Of a stretch of DNA of 64,000 nt, positions 19,047 to 27,944 are shown piece by piece. This stretch comes from Aurantiacibacter spongiae (GTDB taxonomy: Bacteria > Pseudomonadota > Alphaproteobacteria > Sphingomonadales > Sphingomonadaceae): assembly GCF_003815535.1 (NCBI RefSeq), contig NZ_RPFZ01000001.1, forward strand, positions 2,666,001 to 2,730,000. Reading direction: 5' to 3'. The notes under the pieces were generated by a model, which was given only the letters and a program-made list of their open reading frames with translations, did no database searches and had not been told where the DNA came from. Both the position numbers and the translations under genes were made by a program. Numbering within the stretch: the first letter of the stretch is position 1; each line of letters starts with the position of its first letter.

Positions 19047-22000
19047 TTAGCGGGAAAGGTCGAGAACCACTACGTCGACAGAGCCAAGGAGTGCGCTAGG
19101 AAGACCGTCTCGAATAGTATCTTCAAGTTGATCGGGTGTTTGGATGCCGGAGGTTGTTTTCCCAGCTATCTTTACATGTGGCCCGAACCACAAAACCAGG
19201 TAGATTCCCTGCTCCGCCGCGTCAGGATGGTGCGAATAGCGCTCATAGAGTTGGGTAGATGCTGCTTCAAAAAGCTCCCCATGCCACTGCCCTTTTACCT
19301 CCACTACCAAGCAGGTTCTCCGCCCTTCAATCGAAGCAACAGCGGTGAAGTCGCATCGATTTTGGCGGGCCATCGCGCTTTCAATCGAGACAATCACATC
19401 AAGTTGGCGAAGCCTGGGCTCGAGACGCTCTACAATTCTGTTGCGAGCGGTGTTCTCATCAACGTGTTTTCCGCCAACGTAGAATGCGGCGATAGGGTCA
19501 GTTTCGCTATGACGGAACCATCGTTCAGCTGTTCTCAGCTCTTCGATGACTAATGCCCTCAAGTCTTCTACGGTTGAGACGCGCGATGAATCGAGGAGTT
19601 CACAGACTGCTTCCGGAGATGGCGCAGTGAAATTGAGAAGTAGACGCTTTCTCTTGGCCTCTGCTAACAAATGTCGACATCCGTCGTGCCATTCCTTGAA
19701 GCGAGAGTCGGCGAGAAGCTTCTCAAGATACTCGATTTGGTTGGCCGGTTCATCATCTGAAATGCGCCAAATCAAGCTGTTCAGAAAGCGATATGCAGTC
19801 TCTCCTTTTGGCGAACCCGTACCCCAAGACGAAGGAAGGGGCACCGCTGGCCATTCCCCAACAAACGCGTCGAGGAGAAGGAAGATTTTTCGGGCGGTCA
19901 GCGTCGGCCACACGCCGTCTCTCGATCCACCCAGAGAATCATAGCGGTGCGAAAACGCAAAAATATTGTCCGCAAATTGGCTAAGGATCGGCCACTCATG
20001 ATCAGCGTCACAGAATGCAAACGACCTTAGGAACCAGAAGTCCTGCCTCTCTTTTTGTGTCTTATCTGGTGGACCATATGGCCAGTTTCGGTGCAGGTCT
20101 TCACATCGGTTTGAGATGATCGCTGAAAGCTCAGCGTATCGCTTGCTCCTTGATGCAATGTCCACGAGAATATCAGCGCTCGATATGGGCATCGTTGGGA
20201 ATTCCCGAAGCCAACGTAAAGCCGTTTCCTCGGCAATAGCCGCGAATGCTTTGTCGTAAGACAAGATCGATGCTGAAGTATGTGAGATAGTTTGGGAACT
20301 GAGCTGAGGCTCGACGTAGCTTTTTAAATATTCGACCAACTCACGCTCGTTCGGAAACAAGCGGCGATCAATTTCGCGGTGAAAGGCCTTTCGTTCGTCA
20401 TCACTCAAACCCGAATGATGAACATTGATATCGGTTTTTGCGACTGCAATTAGTGAGCGCGGCATCTTGTCGAGTGAACCCTGATATCGAAATTCTGCGA
20501 GCAGGGCAGCGTAGGCGACCTCGGGTAGATGATAGCCAGTACCTTCCGCTCGCGCTTTGCCAATCTCCTCCAATGTTGGAGCGCTACTCAAGAGGAAGGA
20601 AATGCTCGACCTCAACGAGCTCTCGATAAATTCAGGGCTGCCAGCGTATTTTATAACGCCGTCTGAATCGTAACTTCCCCATAGATATTCGTGTGCAAAA
20701 CGCCTTAGCCAGTGCCAGTTCGCGCCACTTGCGATCTGACTCCGATTTTGCGCAAAATTCTCCGCGTTGACGCGATCGATCTGCTCTCTGCGCTTGCGAT
20801 GCCTACTCTGAAAGCGATAGCGTTTCTCTTTGTGCTCGATTCTCGCCGCTCGTGAACGTCTTTCCTTAGAAGCGGCAATGCGCAGCAGTGTGGGGTCTGA
20901 TCGGGAAAGCAGTCGCTGTTTCACACGATGCTCGCTCGGACCATTGGATTCGGTGTACCAATTGTGCGTTCGATAGAATGCAGCGAACATCGCTGACCGC
21001 TCGGACCGCGCCGCGTATTCAAGCATCCAAGTTTCATCTTCGCCGGTGAGGAATAGGCCGGAATGCATTTCCCCATGTCTGAATTTTATGAACGCCTCCC
21101 AAAGTTCCTCTTCTTGGTTCAACGCTTCAAAGGAAAGCAGCTGTATAGAACGACGTAGTGAATGTGCATTCTGGAGAGCTTCGACCGATTGACTGTCCCG
21201 TTCAGATTTTGCGTTTCTAAAGTTTAGCGCTTTCATCCAGCTCCAGAGCTGACCCGGACTATGCGGCCCAACCGAAGTTTCAAAATAGCGATCCAGAAGC
21301 TTGCCGATGAGTTTGCTGATGCCAACTCTGCAATGACACTCGTAGCTGTGCTCCTTGCCGCACGTGCAACGCAGGCCTCTGCTCAGCTCTGTCAGGAAGA
21401 AAACAACTTCGGAATTCGAGAATTGAGCAATCAACAACGAGACGAAATAGGTCGAACCAGCTGGTTGATCGAGCGCTAGATCGTCACCCTTGTAAAGTGG
21501 GACAAATGCTCTCAACATTGACAGTAGGAGCTCTTTCGATATGTTGGTTGTGCCAGCTAGAACGATCTCCGCTGCAAGCCGCAGAGCATCGTGCGATCCC
21601 TCTTTGATCAAGGTTTCAATATCTTCAGACAGGTCACTTTCTTCAGCTCCAGCCAAGGCGTTCATTGCGCGAAGGCGTGTGCCGAAGTCAGCCTCCGTTG
21701 AATGAAGTATGCTGCTTAGCTCTCGCTTCAGGTTTATCTCTTCGCCTGAGTTCGCGACAATTTCGAGCAGCAGGTCTCTGAGGTCTGTCGCTCCATCCGT
21801 GGCGCGTAGAAGCCGCCCCACAGACTCGACAACATCGGCTGTGAAGAAGCCCTTGGTATTGAAGCTTCGCCAACGGTCGGCTCGTCGGAAGTAGGGGTCA
21901 GTTCCAGAAAGCTTTGCCAGTTGTTCAATCAGATAGATTTTGGATGCGCCCGACAATCGAGACGGGTCGCCATTTGACAGAACGGCATAGGGATTGATGT

Positions 22001-23099
22001 CGATGCACGTTTTTTGCGCATCTTGCCCCACCTCAGTGGTGAGCCACGCTAACAACCCTCGCAGATCGTCTCGCAATGCTCCGCTTGGCGCTATGATGGA
22101 AAGCGCTCGCGGTAGTGTTAGTTGATCTGTTCCAAAGTTGATGCGTTTGGCGAGATAACTGGCTGCACCAAATTCTGCGACGATACGGTGTACGGGCTCA
22201 TGGCTGCCGGGTTCGTCGGATGGCTTAAAAAGTTTGGTGTCGATTACCTGCCGGGTCGTCGTAGGTGTTGTTTCGATTAGATCGCCTAGGAAGGGAAAGT
22301 CCCGATCCGGCCCATTTTCAGCGTCTTTTACGCCTGTCGCGCCCGAAAGTAGGAGTTTCGCAAAAACCTCGCCGCCAAGTGCGGCAATGCGCGTGCTGCT
22401 TAATCTGTTTCTTGCAGGTATATCGGGATTATGCTCGCGACACATTGCGGTGAATGCGTCAGAAAAAATCTGTGACCTTGAACTGAAAGCTCCATCATTT
22501 TCGAAATAGGCAAGGGCAATGATGCTGAGCATCTGTGGGTTGCCAAGCAAAACATGAATGCCAAACTCAGTGGCAGCGTGCTTGAATGGCTGGAAATTCT
22601 CACTTGGGTGCAGCTGCTCGAAAAGTTGTTGCTGCTCGGTGTCATCGAACGGCTTAAGTCGGACCACCAGCGGTTCCGATCCCAAGAAGTCAGCCATCAA
22701 GCGGTTGTATCTGGTCGAATCCCATTCGCTTGATCTGCTGGCGATAATTACTCGCTGAGGTGATGCGTCAGCGATTTTTCCGATCAGACCATCGAATGCC
22801 GATTGATCCAGCTTCGCCACCTCATCAAAGCCATCGACGATAAGTGTGCCGGTCCATTGTGCTGGGGATCGTGACCTGAAGATACTGGCTCTCTGACGTG
22901 GTATTCCTAGGCCACAGGCGAAGCTTTCTAGTAGCTCAGTTTTCCCCGCTCCAGGTTCGGCCAAAACGACCACATGCCGACTGTCATGCAAAACTTCGCT
23001 TTCGGGGATGACCCGATCTTCGAGGTTCAACTTGCGTGTTATGTATTGATATTGCTGCACGACAACTTTCTTAGCACCGGACGTTCTTTGAGCCAGCAC
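19047..23099 (-). CDS. NACHT-like NTPase with C-terminal PD-(D/E)xK nuclease domain, candidate defence protein
   Basis: A 1350-residue protein. Residues about 43-320 form a STAND/NACHT-like NTPase: Walker A LAEPGAGKTE (47-56), Walker B TLIVDGFDE (85-93), sensor VIIASRSSEW (117-126), and the NACHT-associated HRIVAEFGAASYLAKR (304-319). A long helical middle (about 400-1190), probably a repeat sensor, contains a Cys/His cluster CTCGKEHSYECHC (578-590) that could bind zinc. The C-terminal 150 residues look like a restriction-type nuclease: a DENTARNR helix (E1215), D1250 in RCDF, and E1267-x-K1269 in VVEVKGQW. The only usable start is a GTG at 23099 just after an in-frame stop, without a clear ribosome site. 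It is AT-richer than the core genes and lies 140 bases downstream of the helicase gene on the same strand. Anti-phage function is inferred from domains and island location. Confidence 0.75.
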   Translation of the reverse strand: MLAQRTSGAKKVVVQQYQYITRKLNLEDRVIPESEVLHDSRHVVVLAEPGAGKTELLESFACGLGIPRQRASIFRSRSPAQWTGTLIVDGFDEVAKLDQSAFDGLIGKIADASPQRVIIASRSSEWDSTRYNRLMADFLGSEPLVVRLKPFDDTEQQQLFEQLHPSENFQPFKHAATEFGIHVLLGNPQMLSIIALAYFENDGAFSSRSQIFSDAFTAMCREHNPDIPARNRLSSTRIAALGGEVFAKLLLSGATGVKDAENGPDRDFPFLGDLIETTPTTTRQVIDTKLFKPSDEPGSHEPVHRIVAEFGAASYLAKRINFGTDQLTLPRALSIIAPSGALRDDLRGLLAWLTTEVGQDAQKTCIDINPYAVLSNGDPSRLSGASKIYLIEQLAKLSGTDPYFRRADRWRSFNTKGFFTADVVESVGRLLRATDGATDLRDLLLEIVANSGEEINLKRELSSILHSTEADFGTRLRAMNALAGAEESDLSEDIETLIKEGSHDALRLAAEIVLAGTTNISKELLLSMLRAFVPLYKGDDLALDQPAGSTYFVSLLIAQFSNSEVVFFLTELSRGLRCTCGKEHSYECHCRVGISKLIGKLLDRYFETSVGPHSPGQLWSWMKALNFRNAKSERDSQSVEALQNAHSLRRSIQLLSFEALNQEEELWEAFIKFRHGEMHSGLFLTGEDETWMLEYAARSERSAMFAAFYRTHNWYTESNGPSEHRVKQRLLSRSDPTLLRIAASKERRSRAARIEHKEKRYRFQSRHRKRREQIDRVNAENFAQNRSQIASGANWHWLRRFAHEYLWGSYDSDGVIKYAGSPEFIESSLRSSISFLLSSAPTLEEIGKARAEGTGYHLPEVAYAALLAEFRYQGSLDKMPRSLIAVAKTDINVHHSGLSDDERKAFHREIDRRLFPNERELVEYLKSYVEPQLSSQTISHTSASILSYDKAFAAIAEETALRWLREFPTMPISSADILVDIASRSKRYAELSAIISNRCEDLHRNWPYGPPDKTQKERQDFWFLRSFAFCDADHEWPILSQFADNIFAFSHRYDSLGGSRDGVWPTLTARKIFLLLDAFVGEWPAVPLPSSWGTGSPKGETAYRFLNSLIWRISDDEPANQIEYLEKLLADSRFKEWHDGCRHLLAEAKRKRLLLNFTAPSPEAVCELLDSSRVSTVEDLRALVIEELRTAERWFRHSETDPIAAFYVGGKHVDENTARNRIVERLEPRLRQLDVIVSIESAMARQNRCDFTAVASIEGRRTCLVVEVKGQWHGELFEAASTQLYERYSHHPDAAEQGIYLVLWFGPHVKIAGKTTSGIQTPDQLEDTIRDGLPSALLGSVDVVVLDLSR

Positions 23100-23239
23100 A
23101 CGAGTGGAAAACTAAGGCCATCCGGCGGCGGAAATTTCGGGCCTGCAACTGTCGTCCACTTTGTTGAGAGTGTTACCGGCCCGCCAAGTGGGTCGTCGTA
23201 ACGTTCAGAAAGATGCCGAGACTTGCTTCTCGAATATGC

Positions 23240-25906
23240 CTAAAGCCATACCGACCGTCGATCCACGATCCGCTGAAATCCCGCGGCGAACGAGGATGCC
23301 CTTGCGCGCAGCAAGGTTCGCCTGCCGTCCGCAGTCCGTGTGAAAACGAGCTTTGAAGAGCCCACACCGCTGCGCCAGAGTTCGGCAAATCGTTCGGCAT
23401 TTTCTTTGCGAGCGCCCAGCGCGGCAGGCACAGCGTGGTAATCGACCCGCTTTTTCAGGCCGAGCCATGAATTGCGCACCAGCAGGTAGCGCGGATTCTG
23501 CACCGGCCCCAGAATCTCTGTGATTGCCTGCATGACTTGCCGTTCGGCGGCCCGGCTCACTCCGGTCAGGACGATATCCTTGCGCCCGTCCAGGCTTGCG
23601 CGGATTTCGACCTGCGCGGTATCCAGTTCGCGCCCGCTAATGACGTCGGAATCGACCAGCGACCTCAAGACAACACGGGTCACCGATTCCAGACTGCCTT
23701 CCAAAGAACCGTTGCGCCAAACGAGCCGGCCCGCCTTTGCGAGGCGCGGTAGGCTTGCCACTGTCGCAACACCGGCAAGCCCCATGGCGATGACCCCAAA
23801 TCCTTCGTATGACGCAAGCCCCCGCAGTTCGTTGGCCGCTGCAAAGGCTCCACTACCTGCCGCGCTCCAACCCAATGCCTGCAAGGTATCGAACCAGCTT
23901 AAAGCGCGCGGTGCGTAGCGGGGAGCCGCGGTTTCGCGCACCTGCCCTCGCTCGGCCCCTTTGCCGAGCGACACCTTCCAGCGCTCTGCAATGGCGGGAC
24001 GGTCCGCTGCTACTGCAAATGTCTCAAGGTTCGCGAATGCTGCCGGTTTGGATGGATCGAGGCCTAGGCGGGCAACGCCGTCTTCAATGAGGGTGGACGC
24101 TCCATTGGAAATCCCTTCGAATGCCTTAAAGCGGCGCGCGACCACTTCGATGTCAGACAACCCAGTTGCGCCTCCATCGTTGAGAAAGCCCCAGTTGAAC
24201 GTCGAAACGACCGCATCCCAGCTTTCGCGATCCTCCGGATCGACCGTTGCGAGATGCCAGATATTGGCTACCTTGCCGGTCCTGGCCGGATCGATCCGGA
24301 TTGCTCGTCCGCGCATCTGGTTGGACAGCATGAAGGACGCCGTATTGCTCGCAAGCACTAGGCTGTTGAGCGCTGGCGCATCCCATCCCTCGCCGAGCAG
24401 CGACTGCGTGCCAACGAGTATGCGAATGAAGCCGCGTGTGAACAAAGCCGTGACGAGGCGGACCAGTTCAGCGCTGCCACCGTTCCTGCATTCGAGACGC
24501 ACGTGGTCCGGGCAACCTGGCAAATCGCTTGCTCGATAGTTGCAAGGATCAAAGTGCAGTTCCTCGGCAACGTGGGGCAGCTCCGACAGAGCACGCCTGG
24601 GAAGGATGACCAGACTGCCTGTCAGAACCCCGAGATATTCATAGGCGATGCCTGATCGTCTAAGCTTCTCGAAGATTGGCACCACGCCGAGCTTGGCAGG
24701 CTTAAACTCTGCATCCGGACGGTTTGGGAGCTCAACAGCGCGAATATGATCGGATAACACGACCATGCGCAAATCGTCGTCCAGCGCAGACTGTTCTGCT
24801 TTCGCAATGTCCTCAATCGAATCCAGCTTTGCGAGGCTGGAGGTCATCAGTTTGAAGACCGAACGTGTGTGCTGCAGACGAACCCGGCCGCCTTCGATCA
24901 GGCCATGACGATTCAGCCGATCGCGCAGGCTCTTGAGCCGCGCCGGATCGAGCGGAAACGAGGCCGTGTGTTGCGATATCACGCCGTCCAGAAAGCGTTC
25001 GAGCCAGAACAGCGATGGCGGCGGCACATTGCGCGCCGACACACCAAGCAATTTGAGCGGGGGGCGGGGAAGTTCCCTTCCGGCTGATGCCAGCAGAACG
25101 AGCGCTGCCGACAGCATCTCGGGCGCTTCGAGGATATCGTCGACATGCGCTTCCGATTCCGTCAGCCAGGGGTGCGCTGCCAGCCAGCCCAGCAACCCGT
25201 CGTCTTGGCGCAATTCCATGTGCAGCGAACCGATGGCCGCCCGCCTTCTATCGAGCAGCGCCAGAGCATCTTCGGTCGGCTCCGACAGGATGAGGTGATC
25301 CTGATGCGGACAGAGATCGCCATTGCGCACCAGTTCGGGGATGCCGATTTCAAGGTCTATCGGCCCGCACAGTTCCTCGTAGCGAGACCATTCGGTGAAG
25401 CTGGCATCGTAAGGCGGTGTTGCAGTCAGCGCGACCAGACGGACATCCTCTAGCCGGTTGGCCAGCTCGTTGAGGCATTTCCACCACTCCCGCCGCAGAT
25501 GATGTGCTTCGTCCAAAACCAGCGTCAGCGGTCCTCGACCATTAAGCGCCTCGATTAGCGCATCGAGTTCCTCGCCGCGTCGCAGGCTATCGAGCGACTG
25601 GTAAGTCGCCAGTGTCAGTTCTTGGGTGTCTGCCAGATCGCGGGAGATTGCCTCCGCTCTCGGTGGCGTGTCGAGAAACAGCGGGCATAGGCGGTGCGCC
25701 CACTGTTCGCGGATGGCGATTGTCGGAGCAAATACCAGCGCCGGCCTTCCGATACGGCGCACGATCTCCAGACCGAGCACCGTCTTCCCGGCACCAGGGG
25801 CTGCGACGACATGGATTCTTCCGTCATCAAAATGCTCGTCCATCTCTTCAAGAATTCGGGCTTGATAGTCCCGCCAGCTCCCCTTGAAGTTCATGTCATT
25901 CAGCAT
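23240..25906 (-). CDS. Superfamily 2 DEAD/DEAH-box helicase, candidate defence protein
   Basis: An 888-residue helicase of the UvrB/type III restriction (ResIII) style. Visible motifs: WRDYQ (11-15), Walker A AAPGAGKT (35-42), LDEAHH (131-136), TATPP (161-165), GEGWDAP motif V (505-511) and QMRGRAIR motif VI (530-537). Between the two RecA lobes is an insert of about 300 residues, and after residue 600 a C-terminal part without known motifs that holds one hydrophobic stretch (703-720). It is first in a two-gene minus-strand unit with the NACHT-nuclease gene. Start at 25906, though a second ATG at 25894 is equally possible. It could also be the helicase of a restriction-like system whose nuclease is the neighbouring protein; its exact family is not recognised. 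Confidence 0.75.
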   Translation of the reverse strand: MLNDMNFKGSWRDYQARILEEMDEHFDDGRIHVVAAPGAGKTVLGLEIVRRIGRPALVFAPTIAIREQWAHRLCPLFLDTPPRAEAISRDLADTQELTLATYQSLDSLRRGEELDALIEALNGRGPLTLVLDEAHHLRREWWKCLNELANRLEDVRLVALTATPPYDASFTEWSRYEELCGPIDLEIGIPELVRNGDLCPHQDHLILSEPTEDALALLDRRRAAIGSLHMELRQDDGLLGWLAAHPWLTESEAHVDDILEAPEMLSAALVLLASAGRELPRPPLKLLGVSARNVPPPSLFWLERFLDGVISQHTASFPLDPARLKSLRDRLNRHGLIEGGRVRLQHTRSVFKLMTSSLAKLDSIEDIAKAEQSALDDDLRMVVLSDHIRAVELPNRPDAEFKPAKLGVVPIFEKLRRSGIAYEYLGVLTGSLVILPRRALSELPHVAEELHFDPCNYRASDLPGCPDHVRLECRNGGSAELVRLVTALFTRGFIRILVGTQSLLGEGWDAPALNSLVLASNTASFMLSNQMRGRAIRIDPARTGKVANIWHLATVDPEDRESWDAVVSTFNWGFLNDGGATGLSDIEVVARRFKAFEGISNGASTLIEDGVARLGLDPSKPAAFANLETFAVAADRPAIAERWKVSLGKGAERGQVRETAAPRYAPRALSWFDTLQALGWSAAGSGAFAAANELRGLASYEGFGVIAMGLAGVATVASLPRLAKAGRLVWRNGSLEGSLESVTRVVLRSLVDSDVISGRELDTAQVEIRASLDGRKDIVLTGVSRAAERQVMQAITEILGPVQNPRYLLVRNSWLGLKKRVDYHAVPAALGARKENAERFAELWRSGVGSSKLVFTRTADGRRTLLRARASSFAAGFQRIVDRRSVWL

Positions 25907-26292
25907 TTTGCCGAAATAGCGATGTCAGCGCTATCCGACTATTCCAACGTTAATGATGTCCTCAAGTTAGCTAGCGGGGGTCGGACTGGGCGTTCTCCAG
26001 AGACGTTTCGACTCGTGCGCGGAATCCTGCACCCTTGGCACTGAAAACCGTCGTCGGTTGCGCTCATTCGCGCAAGGATGTCGCAAAATCAGGTCAACGC
26101 AGAAAAATTTTCAAAACCAAAGGTTGCTAAGGAGTTTGTCCGCCAAAGTCTCAATCCGTCTATAGGCGTTTCAAATACCACAAATCGTTGAAGATTTGCT
26201 CGAATTTCAACTCGGACTGACCCTTGCGTCGAGCTGAAAAGTTCTCATTATGTTCCGTAGAGGGGCTGCCAGTGTCAAGATGAGAAAGCCCA
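25907..26292. promoter_or_regulatory. 386-base divergent promoter region of the helicase and alpA
   Basis: No gene is supported. The region separates the minus-strand helicase-NACHT unit from the plus-strand alpA gene and must hold both promoters. It is AT-richer than the core genome. Apart from the LexA box at 26241-26255, no defined operator was recognised. Confidence 0.5.
26241..26255 (+). promoter_or_regulatory. LexA box upstream of alpA
   Basis: GTTCTCATTATGTTC matches the alphaproteobacterial LexA consensus GTTC-N7-GTTC exactly. It ends 37 bases before the alpA start codon. A possible promoter, -35 TTGCGT (26224-26229) and -10 CATTAT (26246-26251), would place the -10 inside the box, so LexA would block it. 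Confidence 0.75.
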
Positions 26293-26499
26293 ATGTCCAA
26301 TACAGAACGCATCATTCGCCTGAAGACCGTGCTCGACCGCACCGGCCTTTCCCGCTCCACCATCTATCGCAAGATCGCTGAAGGCACATTCCCGTCACAA
26401 GTGAAAATCAGCGTCCACGGAGCAGGCTGGCATGAGTCAGCTATCAATCGCTGGATCGCCGATCCCACTCACTATCGTGAAGAGGAACCGGCAGAATGA
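26293..26499 (+). CDS. alpA: AlpA-family HTH regulator
   Basis: A 68-residue helix-turn-helix protein (IIRLKTVLDRTGLSRSTIYR, then KIAEGTFPSQVKIS and a W-x-ESAINRWI tail), the AlpA/CP4-57 regulatory pattern. In CP4-57 and related islands AlpA activates integrase or excision and acts as a recombination directionality factor. A LexA box lies in its promoter, which suggests SOS-induced excision of this island. It overlaps the next gene by ATGA, so they are translated together. Confidence 0.88.
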   Translation: MSNTERIIRLKTVLDRTGLSRSTIYRKIAEGTFPSQVKISVHGAGWHESAINRWIADPTHYREEEPAE

Positions 26500-26711
26500 G
26501 CGGGCAGCAATTCGTCGAGCCGATCTGCGTCAGGGTCAATGACGCTGCCCGCATGATCGGCATCGGACGCACTAAGCTTTATGAGTTGATTGCTTCCGGC
26601 GAAATCGAGACTTTGAAGATCGGCAGAGCTACTCGCGTAACCACCGCCAGCCTCCATGCCTTCGCTCGTCGCTACTCCCAATCAGAAATAGGCGAGGCCA
26701 GGATGGGTTAG
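26496..26711 (+). CDS. Excisionase-type HTH protein
   Basis: A 71-residue protein with a winged-helix excisionase-like pattern: VNDAARMIGIGRTKLYELIA, SGEIETLKIGRATRV, then a short recognition tail ending ASLHAFARR. Proteins of this class (HTH_17, Xis-like) bind DNA at att sites or act as small regulators. The start overlaps alpA by four bases. With AlpA and the integrase it completes a plausible excision control set. Its 3' end overlaps that of the convergent permease gene by 4 bases. Confidence 0.82.
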   Translation: MSGQQFVEPICVRVNDAARMIGIGRTKLYELIASGEIETLKIGRATRVTTASLHAFARRYSQSEIGEARMG

Positions 26712-27943
26712 CGAGAATGACGGTGACGGATCGCAGTACGGAAGACGAAGGCCGCACCCAGCCCTAACACGGCCCAGAGCCAGTACAGCGGCGGCACAAA
26801 AGCTGCCAGCCCCAGGCAACCGGCAAGCCCTATCCACGCGATCCAACGCGGAAACAGCCGCTCATCGCCTTGCAGCCGCAGGGCTGCCGCGTTGGTAATC
26901 GCGTAATAGACCAGCACTGTCACTGCGCTGAAAGTCCAGGCAACACGCACATCGCCCAGTAGGCAAAGCCCCCCGACCACCACTGCCATGCCGATGATGG
27001 CGGCAACAGGTTCTCCGCCGCGCAGCTCGCCAAACAGCTTCGGTGCATCCCCCCGCCGCCCCATAGCCAGCAGGACGCGCGACAGCCCGAGGATGAGGTT
27101 GAGCAGGACGCCGATCATCGCCAGCATCGCGGCAACCGCTATGACGATGGCGAGCCATTCTGGTCCGAAGGCGCGTGAAGCGGCCTCCAGCGGCGTAGCA
27201 GCTTCCGTGAGCGATCCCGCGTGCAGGGTAAGCACGTGGCCAACCCCTATATAGAGTAAGGTGGTGACGGCGATGGTTGCGAGGATGGCAGGCGGGATGG
27301 TGCGCCTTGGATCGCGGACTTCCTCGGCCATGGTGGCGACACGCCCGTAACCGGTGAAGGCCACGAACAGCAGCGCGCAGGCATGGAAGAAATCCGGCGG
27401 CGATGATTGGGTGAGTACTGGGGACTCTGCGGTCTGGCTCGCGCTACCCAGCGCCACGAAGACACCTAGCGCGGCGGCGACCAGCAGAACGATGACGGCA
27501 TTTAGCCAGTTCGCGCGGCGGAGGCCAGCCAGGACCAGAGCGGTCAGTGCCGCAACCAGCGAGAGCGCGACGTGTACTAGCGAAAGATCGGCTCCGATCA
27601 ATGCGTCGAGGTAAGCAGCAAAGGCGAGTGCTGCCGTTGCCGCAGACGCAGATTTCGCCAGCAGGAACATCGTGCCTGCGGTGAACCCAGCTGCCGGGGA
27701 CAGGAAGACGTAGCCATATTCGTAAGTTCCTCCCGCCTTGGCATGACTTGCTGCGAGCTGTGCGCTCGAAAGGGCGTTGCAGCCTGCCACCACAGCAGCG
27801 AGAAGAATCGCGGGAAGCACCCACCATCCGACCATGTCCTCGGCTAGTCCGATGCTGACGAACACGCCCGATCCCAGCATCGAGCCGAGCCCGAGCAGAA
27901 CAGCTCCGACAAGCCCGGTTTCCCGCTTGAGGGTCCCGGTCAT
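26708..27943 (-). CDS. APC-superfamily amino acid permease
   Basis: A 411-residue inner-membrane transporter with about 12 hydrophobic segments. The N-terminus RETGLVGAVLLGLGSMLGSG carries the GSGVF unwound helix 1 motif of APC amino acid permeases, and FTGYGRVATMAEEVRDPRRT is the conserved cytosolic loop. Substrate cannot be told. The ATG at 27943 follows the DUF486 stop by one base, so the two genes form an operon. The pair is cargo at the right end of the island. A frame extension to 28141 is antisense-like and not used. Confidence 0.85.
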   Translation of the reverse strand: MTGTLKRETGLVGAVLLGLGSMLGSGVFVSIGLAEDMVGWWVLPAILLAAVVAGCNALSSAQLAASHAKAGGTYEYGYVFLSPAAGFTAGTMFLLAKSASAATAALAFAAYLDALIGADLSLVHVALSLVAALTALVLAGLRRANWLNAVIVLLVAAALGVFVALGSASQTAESPVLTQSSPPDFFHACALLFVAFTGYGRVATMAEEVRDPRRTIPPAILATIAVTTLLYIGVGHVLTLHAGSLTEAATPLEAASRAFGPEWLAIVIAVAAMLAMIGVLLNLILGLSRVLLAMGRRGDAPKLFGELRGGEPVAAIIGMAVVVGGLCLLGDVRVAWTFSAVTVLVYYAITNAAALRLQGDERLFPRWIAWIGLAGCLGLAAFVPPLYWLWAVLGLGAAFVFRTAIRHRHSR

Positions 27944-27944
27944 C

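Noticed and set aside
18999-19553. 184-codon plus-strand frame after traD
   Set aside because: Antisense to the C-terminal nuclease domain of the NACHT protein, with no family features. It is not traG.
19047-25906. Assignment to a named system such as Avs, Gabija, Zorya or BREX
   Set aside because: Domain order does not match what I know of those systems (no TOPRIM, no flagellar-motor-like pair, nuclease at the opposite end from Avs), so only a descriptive call is made.
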